The notes under the pieces were generated by a model. The model saw only the letters and a program-made list of their open reading frames with translations, did not search any database and was not told where the DNA came from. The translations under genes and the position numbers were made by a program. From assembly GCA_033557685.1 (NCBI GenBank), contig JAWQRN010000145.1:1-36192 (forward strand): a stretch of 36,192 bases of DNA, in the 5' to 3' direction. Source of the stretch: Sperchopsis tessellata. Lineage: Eukaryota > Arthropoda > Insecta > Coleoptera > Hydrophilidae. Of the stretch, positions 12,201 to 21,500 are shown piece by piece. Each line of letters begins with the position of its first letter. The stretch's first letter is position 1.

Positions 12201-13751
12201 TTGATATATAACTGTTTTAAAACGTTCTCCGACATCTTCCGATTTCCAGCCTCCACTCTATCTCTCCAAAGGTCCTCTCCTATTCTTCTTTCCATCAGTT
12301 CCTTGCCTACACCCTCTCTATATTTATTTTATAGTAATTTTGTGTTGATAAAGTATTGAAAAAAATTGTAACTTTCATTTGTAACACCCATAAAAGACCA
12401 GTATTTTATCGAGTTCAATGTCAACCTTTTGTATTCATCTAAGCTTGTATTACATCAAGAAAATTTAGAAATGAAATTGAAATTCAAACTAACAAAGGAC
12501 CTCAAGTAGTATGTCTAGGAACTAAACACATTTTCCATGCCGATTGCACAGTTAGCAAAATCACTTTACAATTAATTTATTAAAGTTCTCAAGCAGAAAT
12601 TAAGAGTTTCAAGGTGAATGTGTTTACATATTTCTTAACAGAGTAACATATTAATAAATAATTACATACTATCAATTTAGAATCACTCTTTATAAGATAA
12701 TATTTATTTAAATCCTATTTTTCAATGATTTCTCCTAGCATTCACAGGAAATTACTCTTCACTGTATCTAAAATGATTATGCCTCATTCATTTGCAAGGA
12801 TTGCATAATGTATTAAAACTTTTTCTTGATATCATAATACCGTAGATTTTTAATGCAGTCAAACTGTAAAACCTAACACCTTATTGCCAAATATATAAAG
12901 TTTACATTCTGTATTCTTAAAAAAACATCTTTTCTTATCTGTAACCATTATGTAATCGCATGTGGTTCATTTAACATTAAATTAGATAAACTTAATTTTA
13001 AATTAAACCTAGCTTGGAGAAAATAATGAACAGTATAGGATAATGCACTCTTACTCCAATAAATTTTAAATAGAAAATTCCGAAGTTAATGGGTACATTT
13101 ATTACACAATACAATAATATTACAAAAGCTATCGGCAATCAAAGCCTTGTTAGAGAAATTTACAACACTTACTTAGCTACTTGTGGTTCTCCATCTAAAA
13201 CTCCTTGTACTCGGTATCGAGGATGTAAAGGCTTGCTTTCATCGACTAATATTCTAAAGGTACTCCCAGCAAGTGCGGTGAGGCTAAATTTGAAGCTCGC
13301 ACCTGCCTCATTATTGAGCATTTCAGATTCCACAGCATTTTCGGAAACCTGCAGCGTATCCAAATCTAAAGAATACTTTGAACTATCTTGCTTGACTCCA
13401 CGGAGTCGTCTTAAAACAAAGATAAATTAGCATCTCCAAATTATTTAATTTCAACTAAAAACCTACCTGCAAAAGCTACTTTGTTCGCATGTTTTAAAAT
13501 TATTTTTGTCCACAGCCCATGTTACGGTCAATAAACAAAAAATTGATGCGCAAAACCTGTAATAAATACAAAAAAATTAAAGTAATTTTGCGTCAGCCGT
13601 CGGTGAATTAAAATATTTAAGTAAATTTATTTTATGAAGTGCAAAGTGTTTTTCGGGGCTTTAGGTACATTTCTGAATTGGAAAATAGGAAATATTATGT
13701 GTAAAAATGAGATTATCGGTGAATTTAAACTTACCGTAACAATTGCGCCAT
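256..13751 (-). CDS. GANAB: Neutral alpha-glucosidase AB, glucosidase II catalytic alpha subunit (3' end outside window)
   Basis: This glycoside hydrolase family 31 enzyme trims the two inner alpha-1,3 glucoses from N-glycans in the ER lumen and so controls calnexin/calreticulin cycling. Eleven exons join in frame with GT/AG sites: 13751-13735, 13556-13467, 13409-13173, 11077-10901, 10837-10813, 10690-10428, 5232-4983, 4849-4522, 4380-4142, 934-680 and 505-256. They give 710 codons plus one base of a protein normally about 920-950 long. The start ATG at 13751 sits in a good context (AACATGG) and opens a signal peptide with a likely cut after residue 20 (TWA/VDKNN). The family motif NFKTCEQSSFC follows. 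The GH31 nucleophile signature IWNDMNEP puts the nucleophile at about D505, and the WTGDN motif puts the acid/base at about D580. The acidic linker before DDPGSWEENF is partly encoded by a 25-nt micro-exon. The ER retention and beta-subunit-binding parts cannot be judged. Introns of 5.2 kb and 3.2 kb are swollen by transposons. Confidence 0.97.
1345..1535 (+). pseudogene. Possible piggyBac-type transposase C-terminal remnant
   Basis: A lysine/arginine-rich reading frame leads to RRCHYC at about 1475-1492. After an apparent one-base frame change, VCATC follows. This recalls the cysteine-rich C-terminal finger of piggyBac transposases (paired CxxC motifs after a basic stretch). Only this tail is recognisable, no DDD catalytic core is present and I cannot fix the ends. 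It could be coincidence in AT-rich sequence. Confidence 0.25.
1694..1885 (+). repeat. Fold-back (MITE-like) element copy 1, interrupted by a LINE
   Basis: The sequence starts TTTGATTAAA and carries AAGTCAATATATTAAATAC, then an internal block around AGTGGACACCGTGTTTCTG. It matches the reverse complement of the element at 3659-3953. The match breaks at about 1880, just after ATTTGATTCC, and resumes at about 3498-3530 with CTTTAAGATCGTGAGTAAGC. The LINE at about 1886-3497 is therefore inserted in this copy. The far terminal repeat is not found after 3530. Confidence 0.7.
1886..3497 (+). mobile_element. Jockey-type non-LTR retrotransposon, 5'-truncated and decayed
   Basis: Plus-strand translation shows reverse transcriptase pieces: a motif-A segment CCDLTKAFDTVDHNLLRHKL near 2290-2350, and a 183-codon open stretch at 2569-3120 typical of the region after the catalytic motif (NTNKLQV, then SLRFLGVVVDGRLKWTAHLD). 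The C-terminal tail then reads RVPNSIIEYP and similar near 3190-3230. Frames are broken between these parts. The 3' end has a short untranslated region with CTTGACACTCCATGTACTG, then an A-run at about 3476 and CTATTCTATG. It sits inside the fold-back element and is non-functional. The clade is inferred from motif style only. Confidence 0.8.
3659..3953 (-). repeat. Fold-back (MITE-like) element copy 2
   Basis: The element is about 295 bp with imperfect terminal inverted repeats of about 65 bp. The left end reads TTTGATTAAACCAA and the right end, reverse-complemented, reads TTTGATTAAATCAA. Both arms contain AAGTCAATATATTAAATAC. The unique centre matches copy 1 (1694-1885 and about 3498-3530) in opposite orientation. 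There is no coding capacity. The class is unknown, and I could not identify a clear target duplication. Confidence 0.7.
5233..5519. other. Intron sequence, unrecognised
   Basis: AT-rich intron follows the GANAB exon at 4983-5232. From about 5290 the texture changes: a GGTGACCGTATATCCC start, then a more GC-rich patch near 5405-5480. This may be a degraded DNA transposon, but no coding remnant or paired ends were found. Confidence 0.3.
5520..5787 (-). mobile_element. Jockey-like LINE fragment, reverse-transcriptase C-terminal region
   Basis: Minus-strand translation gives YYAFVCFMLEYCCTIWEPFY followed by RKYDLFFERIQKKFLKYL. This is the usual 'LEY...VW.P......IE.VQKKFLR' stretch downstream of the reverse transcriptase core in jockey-type LINEs. 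The fragment abuts the left arm of the inverted duplication at 5788. Confidence 0.65.
6738..7855 (-). mobile_element. LINE reverse transcriptase fragment (jockey/CR1-like), right-arm copy
   Basis: Reading the minus strand from about 7855 down to 6738 gives a linker (KNFWRYVNQQIQRGS), then THFKDTVNNSADFFKSVY, VSLKTNTVPDVWKLSLIIPI, ASSGVTQGS, LLFLLFITDDLKLYTRI and NKLYLNINKCKAMTY. These are successive reverse transcriptase blocks, with the catalytic YADD-type motif degraded to ITDD. Frame shifts and stops are present. The same element read on the plus strand forms the left arm at about 6210-6737, ending near LLFLLFIND. Confidence 0.8.
7858..8246 (+). mobile_element. Second, RTE-like reverse transcriptase fragment in the inverted arm
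   Basis: Plus-strand translation gives DMEVTYSKIRVGGGLTCIF, then after a gap MLENADTFVVLARNDDGLQE followed by AYKQLRSEAVKAALMENDEK. The pattern matches an RTE-type reverse transcriptase around and after the YADD box (ADDTFVV, LQ.A, EA..., MN..KTK). The left-arm counterpart (about 5790-6190, minus) also preserves FRKVYDTLSRSTL. It runs opposite to the adjoining jockey-like fragment and is non-functional. Confidence 0.65.
8321..10123. mobile_element. Element with very long inverted repeats (probable DNA transposon)
   Basis: The left arm 8321-8813 and right arm 9444-10123 are reverse complements with indels. The termini are GGGTCAATCCATATCAAATC at left and, complemented from the right, GGGTCAAGCCAAATCAAATC. 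Shared internal landmarks include the CAAAAAGGACTGAGTAAAAA block and the TGATGTTAGTCCACCATACA block. The right arm has about 130 bp more, around 9595-9725. The roughly 630-bp centre carries a decayed coding remnant on the minus strand. Arms of 500-680 bp are unusually long for a terminal inverted repeat. I cannot assign a superfamily. Confidence 0.75.
9040..9310 (-). pseudogene. Decayed transposon-associated protein remnant between the long arms
   Basis: Minus-strand translation reads SKWWLGII, a stop, NNDILVHFVYPFGPKTAVQL, a stop, then NEVVWDLVNKVFKKLAPFDL followed by TTVSGRTYNITEKLSNEIS, ending at VWMLK and a stop. The order WW.G, V.F..P.GP, V..V..KL.P and GR.Y resembles a C-terminal module I recall from many uncharacterised arthropod and cnidarian transposon-associated proteins. 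No database match was made. In-frame stops show it is dead. Confidence 0.45.
11163..11260 (+). repeat. Diverged member of small dispersed repeat family
   Basis: The segment has AGGTGGAACG, then CAACATTTCGTCGTCTGATG, then GACATTATCAAGGCAAGTGT. It aligns in order with the copy at 23881-23990 (GGTGGAAACTG, CGACATTTCGTCCACTG, GACATTTTCACGGCGAATG). It is the most diverged of four copies in the window. Confidence 0.45.
11450..11600 (+). mobile_element. Short LINE reverse-transcriptase relic
   Basis: Plus-strand translation gives ISIFPVVSKVFGIVLKTCLM, then KYFEDNSFACHNRHSFRELN. This matches the 'PIS.LP..SKVFE......+..+L.....L...Q.GFR' start of LINE reverse transcriptases. Neighbouring sequence up to about 11750 may belong to it but is too decayed to follow. 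Confidence 0.45.
11825..12060 (+). repeat. SINE-like repeat with A-rich tail
   Basis: A GC-richer block, including GGAGGGACGTAAAACGGTGG, GTAGACCACGTGCACGTAAA and CCCTGGTGTCGGTGATTAGC, ends in GGCCGACATTAAATAAAC and a simple A-rich tail (AAACAAAACAAAATTAAATAAATAG). The moderately GC-rich body with a simple tail and no reading frame is typical of a SINE or SINE-like retroposon, and I recall similar blocks dispersed in insect genomes. I did not find convincing polymerase III A and B boxes. The 64-codon minus-strand open frame across it is incidental. Confidence 0.5.
12061..13172. other. AT-rich GANAB intron
   Basis: Mostly featureless AT-rich intron. It has a short TA microsatellite at about 12189-12201. 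At about 12210-12320 a minus-strand reading (ELMERRIGEDLWRDRVEAGN) could be a RTE-type LINE C-terminal scrap. Nothing else was recognised. Confidence 0.35.
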
Positions 13752-13840
13752 GTTGGCACCGTTAAAGAACAGAAAATTTACAATTACCAACACATCTATC
13801 GTTTGACGTTTTCCCTGTCAACTGATTGGTCGGTTTTGAA
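13752..13840 (-). promoter_or_regulatory. GANAB 5' flank and likely promoter
   Basis: Just upstream of the GANAB start, the minus strand carries a CCAAT box (CCGACCAATCAG, about 13822-13833). A TGACG half-site occurs on the plus strand near 13804. CCAAT boxes and TGACG/ACGT elements are common in promoters of ER folding genes, but no complete ER-stress element (CCAAT-N9-CCACG) is present. The transcription start is not determinable. Confidence 0.35.
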
Positions 13841-14229
13841 GAACTCTACATTTTTAAATATTCTAGGAAATATTAACAAAACAAAATATAAAAGTTTTCA
13901 AATTTACCTATAGTTATTATTTATATCATAATTTAGTGTTACTTTTCTGTATCTACTAATCGGATAAAAAATATCTTCAAATTCTATTATCACACAAATA
14001 AAATATTATTTCGCCAATGGCATTCTTCCACGTAACCGCCAATATTTGATTTGGTAATTGATTGTAATTTTAAAAACATATTGATTTAAAATAACTGAAT
14101 TGTTCGTAAAAATATTGATTTGAAGCCCATATAATATGTCGCAGGAATCTACTTTGTGGAAAAAATGTTTACAAAACCTCAGTCATATCTAAATATTCAG
14201 GAAGGTAATTTTGAAAAATAATGGCATGC

Positions 14230-14620
14230 GCGTAGACTGCAAGGTCAAAATGTATAAAACTTATGTTAAGCCGGTATTAATTTACGGAATAGAAACACGG
14301 ACAGACAAAAACAGAACTTAAAGCATGCTAATAAATGAAAACATTAAGAGCGATAGCAGGAAAAACAATCAGAGATAGGGTCAGGGACGACTAAATAAGA
14401 CGAACATGCGAAGTGGATGACGCCAGATGGCAATAGTACGAACACGCGAAGTCTCGCTCTAGTTAACCCTCGAATGCAAATCGACAACCCTACGATTATT
14501 AGGAAAGCCGTCGACGAGATGGAAAAACAGTTAGCAGTTTATATCGAAAGAGCAGGGCAAATCACTTGGCTTCAGAAAAAATAGACTATCAAGTCTAATG
14601 AAAGAAGATGAAATGTTTAT
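14230..14620 (+). mobile_element. RTE-like LINE C-terminal relic
   Basis: Plus-strand pieces VKMYKTYVKPVLIYGIETRT, KTLRAIAGKTIRDRVRD and RRTCEVDDARWQ match the tail of RTE-type elements (K.YK..V.PVL.YG.E.W......L...EM+.LR.I.G....DR+RN...R). Several frame shifts are present. It lies in the 1.76-kb gap between GANAB and DARS1. Confidence 0.7.
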
Positions 14621-15433
14621 TGCAGCTTCATATTGAAGGACAGATTAGTAAACATATTCTTGTGTGGTCGTTATTTGGAGAAGCTGTAGGTATTTAGACG
14701 CAACTGCTGTTCCTCAGCTTTCTCTGTGCATTTTAAGGCTTATATCAACCCGATCGATTTCCACAGCTACGACTTAACATCACCAACACGCTAGAGATAG
14801 ACTACCATATCTGGGAATATTATTGCATCCAATGTTCAAACTGGAATAGGATTATTTAACTTTCAAGTGGTCACAATCACTTACAATGTCTCTCTCTCTC
14901 TGAGGACAGTTATTGCTGAATTTTTCCTTAATCATAATAACCGACGTAAAGACCTCTGGCAGCACACCAATTTCCAAGGAACCATCATTCGAAAATATCT
15001 ACTCAAGTCAACTGTTTATAATGGATGAGTACGAGCAAGTAAAATACCAACTAGAATGCAAAGCCGTTGGATAACGTCGAATGTCAAAACAACGTTCAAT
15101 TTTCATGTAACTATACGAACACAATAAGTGCTGGTAAACGCCACAATTGTTCTCAAATTTTCAAGTGTTTCTCACAGTATTTTACATTCACTAAAATTTT
15201 GGTTCTCAAACACAATTTGTATTAATTAAGAAAGGCATGATCCATAATAGATCATAGTGATCTGCCTATCAAAAAAATAACTCAAGTAACAGAATTAAAT
15301 GCCTTCCAGAAATCACACATCTGTAACACATTTTTGAAAATTTTCAACTATAGTTGACTTTGGCGGATCATATTTATTTACCTATGCTAACCTAGGTGGG
15401 TTAAAAATAAACACAATATTGTTTCAAAAATCA
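14621..15433. other. Intergenic, nothing recognised
   Basis: This is AT-rich sequence between the LINE relic and the DARS1 3' end. No reading frame, repeat pair or RNA gene could be supported. Confidence 0.4.
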
Positions 15434-15439
15434 TTTATT
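15434..15439 (-). terminator. DARS1 polyadenylation signal
   Basis: TTTATT on the plus strand is AATAAA on the coding (minus) strand, about 75 nt beyond the DARS1 stop. This is the nearest canonical hexamer and implies a short 3' UTR. Confidence 0.6.
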
Positions 15440-15513
15440 TACTTATGAAACAAAAAAAAAAAGCAATGCCATTTGTTCTCCCATTTCTTGTATATAAAAT
15501 AGTATCTACGTAT

Positions 15514-18500
15514 TCATGGAGTGACTCGTTTGGGGTCACGAGGGAACATCGAAGTTTTACGAATATTATCAAGACCTAAGTACAACATCACAACTCGTTC
15601 CAGCCCAATTCCACCTCCCGCATGGGGTGGACACGCATATTTGAAGGCATCGATATAGGCAGCAATTTTACTTACATCTGAAACAAGAAAAATTTAACAA
15701 AATTTTAAAAAGTATTGTGTACATTGTATTAAAATATCATTGAAATATAAACTGAAATTAAAATAAATTAATTCTAAAATTTATTATTATTAATTTATAA
15801 AATTATAACGCAACGTATAGATATGGAAACAATTTTAACTGGTACTTATTGAAATAAAGAAAATAGATATCTACTAAATAATCTGTGCCTGACAGGCTGC
15901 CGATTGATCAATTTTTGACTGGTTATCAATGTTTAATAATACACATTTTATGATATAGTTAAGATTATTTTGAGTTTAAATTGTTTTCAGTCTCATAAAT
16001 GATATTATCTATGTTTGAAAAATGCTCCTCAGGTAACTCTACATCGATTAATTCCTTAACAAGTAACGTACCTATTGCATGATGTTTCGCTCTTTCAGTC
16101 AAAAGTTCTGGGTCATGTATACGCTGCGCCCCACTTAAAACTTCCTCACCTCTCATAAACATATCGTAAGAGTTAGAGGCAATAGGGTCGTTTGGATCAG
16201 GCATCGTGTAGAATGGTCGTACAGCCAATGGGTACTTGTCCAACATATAAAAGTCTGTGTCGTATTTCGCTTTGACTAATCGGCCAAGTAATTTTTCAGC
16301 CGGCGTACTAAGATCTTCCTCTGCCCCAACTTCAACACCAGCATCCGCTAACATTTTTCTTGCATCGTTGAATTGCAAGACTAGAGGTGGTTCCAAAAAT
16401 GTGAATGGTTCCACCGGATATTGTTGTCCGACTATGGCGATTTCATTACTAAGCCTATAACGTAAAAATATTGTAGAATTTATGTAGACTTTATAAAAAA
16501 TAACTTACTGGTCTCTTAATCCTTTGAATATAGCCGTAAACATATCACCAATGGTGAGCATGACTTCATGATAGTGGTACTGGAAGGCCATTTCTAAATC
16601 CAAACCAGTGAACTCTGTAAGATGTCTATGCGTATTTGAATCTTCAGCTCTGAACACAGCACCTACAGTGAAAACTTTTTCGAAATCGGCAGCGATCGCC
16701 ATTTGTTTGTAAAGCTGAGGACTTTGTGCTAAGTAAGCTGAGCCTTTGAAGTAACTTACGGTGAACACATTTGCGCCACCTTCGGAGGCAGCAGAAATAA
16801 TTTTGGGGGTGTGGATTTCTACGAATCCTCTTTCTGTAAGAACGTCGCGGAAAAGTCGACACACTCCAGCTTCTAGTCTGAAGATGGCTTGATTGGCAGG
16901 TGTACGTAAGTCTAAGACACGATTATCCAGTCTTGTATCTTGGTTTACACGAATGTTGATGCCTTCAGTATCCTAACAAAAACAAAAAATTGTTAATTTT
17001 CCTGGTCAACATGTAGAATCTACAAAAGACTGACTTTTCATGACTGAGTTGTTTGTTAATCTTACCATGGAGCAGATAAATATTTGAAAAAAAAGGAGTA
17101 CTTACATCAGCTTTTTCTGGTCTTGCAGCATCTTCTATTTGTAAAGGAAGTTGAGGAGCAGCTGCTGTTACAATCCAAACTTGGGAGGCAACAAGCTCAA
17201 TATCATGTTGGGAACAGCCAGCCACACTCGTAGGTACTGGAGAAACAAGGGCTTCAATATCAATTATGCTTTCTTTTGAAATGCTAAAACAAAAAATCTT
17301 GCTCTCAGTACTACAATCTGTTGGTCAAACTATGAGAAAAATGCCCAAAGAATCATTAAGATAATATTTTTTAGTTAGCAATCAGATCAATTTAATTTTG
17401 GGTCATACTGACCCAGGGAGAACATCAAAGTTAAATAAAAAAGACTTGTCGATAGGAAACTTGTTTCTAGGTGTAAACCATGTAGAAGCAAGGAACATTT
17501 TCAAGGTGGATGATGTTACTTCAACAAATCAACTCAGTGTTTTCCATTTCTGTTACGCTTCAGTCTTTACCTAACACCTTATCTACGAACCTTGTCATTT
17601 ATCATTTAATAAATTACTTGATGAATATGACACTACAGATTAATGGCCTCTATTTTTATGTTTGTTGTATCTGACTTTCATGATCAGGATTTTAACTACT
17701 ACTAAATACATTGTAACTTACTTGCTTGAAAACTTCACCATGGACTTCGATACAGTTTCTGACACAGATATGATTGCTTGCACTGTGAACTGTTGCTGTC
17801 TTAGAACAATAAAACATTGTTTTCCTCTAGCTCTAACTGTGTGTAACCTTGCTCGTACCCAAACAGTTTTTCCAGCGACTTTCTTGTTTAGTTCTTGGAC
17901 CCTTGTAAAATCACGCTTTATACCCTTCGAATCGGATCGAATTAAAGGAATTGTACCATACTTACCAGCAGATACATCCACTACAAAAAAGTTAAATGAT
18001 TTAAAAAAAATTAAACATTGATTCATAATAACACACTATTTCATAAAGAATAGCAATTTTGTTCTATAAGCTGTGCTCTTCTACATTTTTGAATATCATT
18101 TACATTAACATACATACATATATCAATTTGATGTCACTTAATATTGCTCATATAAATATAACATCTCTCATACCAAAATTTAACAGTTTTATGGATGCAC
18201 TGCTGCAGGGCGGCCATCAGATTATGGGCTTAAGTGAACATACCTCCCAATTATAATTTGGATTTGCTAACTATAGATGGTTACAGATTTTATTCGATAC
18301 CGACACCAACCAGGGGAGGGGGTGTTGATGTTAGAAATACTATCAACTCTACAGTAATTTATTCGGAACTTTGCGATTTCATAGAACAGGTATATATATG
18401 TCTCATTATTGGTAAAAAGTGATAGTTGTGGGTATATAGACCTAATATTGGGTTTCCTCAATTCTTGATCTGATTTGAAGATGCATTGACATTTGTGTTT

Positions 18501-21500
18501 CCAAAGGCAGATGAAATATTCTACCTGATAGATTTCAATATTTACGATCCCCTATTTCTACGCTTTACTAACTCTATTGAATCATTTAATTTAAAGCAAA
18601 TTATAAATGAACCTACTAGAATTACTCCTTACTCATCAACACTAATTGATTTTGTTGTTACGAATGTGGACGCTGCGATTGTGGCTTCTGGTAAGGTACC
18701 CGTGCATGATCTCGATGATCACAGTATCGTATATTGTGTAAGTTCTACTGGTCCTGAACGAGTGGGACCAATAATACGAACATTTAGCGACTTTGGTCGG
18801 TGGTTGATGATGACAATAAAATGGATTACAGTAATAAATTATTTCACTGCGGGACAAGGCATATGCTAGATATCAGCTTGATAAAAAAGTTTCTAGCTGG
18901 AAGTATTACCAACAGTTGAGAAATTACACGACCTATGCTATCCGACATGAAAAAAACGTTAATTTATAAACCCAAACTACTTCGCATTCTTCTAAAACCA
19001 CTTGGTCTAATCTAAGGAAACTAGGAATTTCTTCAATCAATAAAAATTTTCAAATACCCCTTATTTAAATAATCCATCATTAATAAATTCCTACTTCGAT
19101 TCTACTCAGAATACATTGCCTTATGACCAGGTATTGTTAAATTTTTATAGTAATAATATTTAGAATTACGTTAATGATGTCTTTCAATTGCATCCTGTTA
19201 CAGAAAAGAATGTCGAAAGGGTTCTCCTATCAATCACTTCCTCAGCTGTTGGCACTGATGGCCTCAGAATAAAAATTATTCTCATGTGTTGTCCTCTTCT
19301 CCTTCATTATCTCCGGCATATTTTTAATTTTTGTACTTCTTCATCCGTAAATCTAGCATGCTGGAAGGACTCCAATATTGTTCCTCTGGCAATGGTTCGT
19401 TAACCTAAAAGTGTGTCCAGAGTTGCGTCCAATAAGCATTTTACTGTATGAATGTTGTTTCCGGGTGGAAACCGTGTAGAGGCTCTGACAAGTGCCGACG
19501 TTTCGTCCACTGTTGCAAGTCTATTACATTTAAAGCATTTTACTCTTCCTCTCCAAGGCATTTGGGAAATTAATTGCAGCATAAATACGCTTGCATTTGG
19601 AAGAATCAATGTTTTACCTTGCACCCAGTCGGAATTCCGGTCTGGTTACGATTGTTCTTCAGCTTTGCTTGACATTTCTGATGGGATTCTTGGTTCGGTT
19701 GATACTGGCTGCCTGGTAATGCTGGATTACTCCAAGGCATTTGATACTTCAAATCATAATCTACTGATTTCTATTTTACATTTTATTCGACTTTAAGTGA
19801 GTGTAATAAATTTCATGTCTAATTTCATCTTGAATAGAAGGCAACGTGTTGTGACCTCTGAGGGTATGTCGGAGTTCTCTCCTTTAAGGTCTGGTGTTCC
19901 ACAGGGCTCCTCATTGGGCTCCCTTTTCTTTAGTTTATATACTTCTCAGTTATCAAACTATCTTGAGTTTTACAAGATCCATTTGTATGCTGATGACACT
20001 CAGATTCTCCACTCATTCTCCTTATGTAACATTCAAAATACCAATATTCGACTCTCAACTGATTTCAATTTCCTCATTAGACATGCCCTTTTCATAAACG
20101 CAAATAAATCTTCCACGATGACCTTTGGTGCTCGCCAGTCTCGTGAGCGTGCTAAGCGGGAGCTGCAAATTTCAATCAACAATATTCCTTTGCTGGTGGC
20201 ATTTAATGCAAAAAGCTTAGGAGTTACCCTTGATGCCAGTTTGAGATTTACATGTCATATTTCTAAGTTAATTCAACGTTCTTTTTGCTATTTAAAACTT
20301 CTATTTTCCCATAGACACATTCTAAGTCAAAATCTGCTTCTCTGTGAGTCATTAATACTATCTAGTTTTAATTATTGTGATGTTGTCTAAAATTCTTGTT
20401 TACTTTCCACTGATGTTAAACGTATGCAGCGCATCCAAAATTCGTGTCTTCAGTTTGTATACGGCATTCGTAAATATGAGAGTGCTTCTCGTGCCTTGGA
20501 GTGGGCGAAATGGTTGTGTATGGCTGATCGTCGGTTGTTGCATTCGAAGTGTTTCTACCACAAATTAATTACCTATAAAACACCTCCATATTTGTACAAT
20601 CGTGTAAGAGATAGAACTGATGTGCACAACATAAATCTGTCATAGACATACTCTTACAATTCCCATCCATAAGTTAGAGATATACAGGCGATCATTTACA
20701 TACTGTGTTGTGCATGTCCATAACCAGATACCAGTGAGTTTAACCCTACTCACAGTAAGTGCATTTAAACGCAGATTGAAGGTTCTCTTGCGAGAGGACT
20801 TTTGCTTGTGATTTAATTCCTTCCATTTTAATATATTGGTTTTCTCTTGGTAATGGTTTGTGTGTGCGCTGCTGCTGCCCGCTGAAATGTGATATTGCCT
20901 TTTATTTTGAATTTATGGGTGATTCAGAATCATATTTTTAGTTGTAGGGGAACAAAAAAAAAACAGATGGTTTTGATTTAAGCCAATCTGTCCTTGTTTT
21001 TCCATTGGCCACAGATGATGTTTTTAATTTTCATTTATTGTACACTTGTATGTATTAACTATTTCTATAATATTTGTGTCAATATAATCTAGGCCTTGAA
21101 CCAGAAACAGAAGAAGGTCAATGCCAATAGAGTAATAAGATTTTTGGGTGCACTCCAAAAATTACCTAGCATCAAAATTAGGATACTAAAAAATTTTATA
21201 GTTTTCGAGAAACATAAACTTACAGATAATCAGATGAAAGTGTTTCTTTCTTTTTTTCACTAATAAATTTAAAAATTGGATTATTTGTATGTTTTTTTTT
21301 TGTGGTGCATGACTCAAAAACTAATAAAGATAATCACAAGACGTCACTTTGCAGAAAACTTACTTGTATTGAAATAATAATTATTTTTGTTAAGCAACAC
21401 AATATCATACTTTACGATCAAGTACAAATGCATTTTGCTATCGCACAACATGATGGAAGGCAAGAAACACTTTTAGTGCTCTAATGTCCAGCAATGGACT

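Noticed and set aside
13752..13840. Complete ER-stress response element in the GANAB promoter
   Set aside because: A CCAAT box is present, but CCACG at the required nine-base spacing is not.
15965..16071. DARS1 frame continuing past the donor at 16071 as an alternative C-terminus
   Set aside because: A good GTACGT donor joins exactly to an exon carrying class II motif 3, which is essential; the read-through tail has no family similarity.
16644..16862. 72-codon minus-strand frame overlapping DARS1
   Set aside because: It is an out-of-frame shadow of DARS1 exon 4, rich in Arg, Ser and Cys as such shadows often are.
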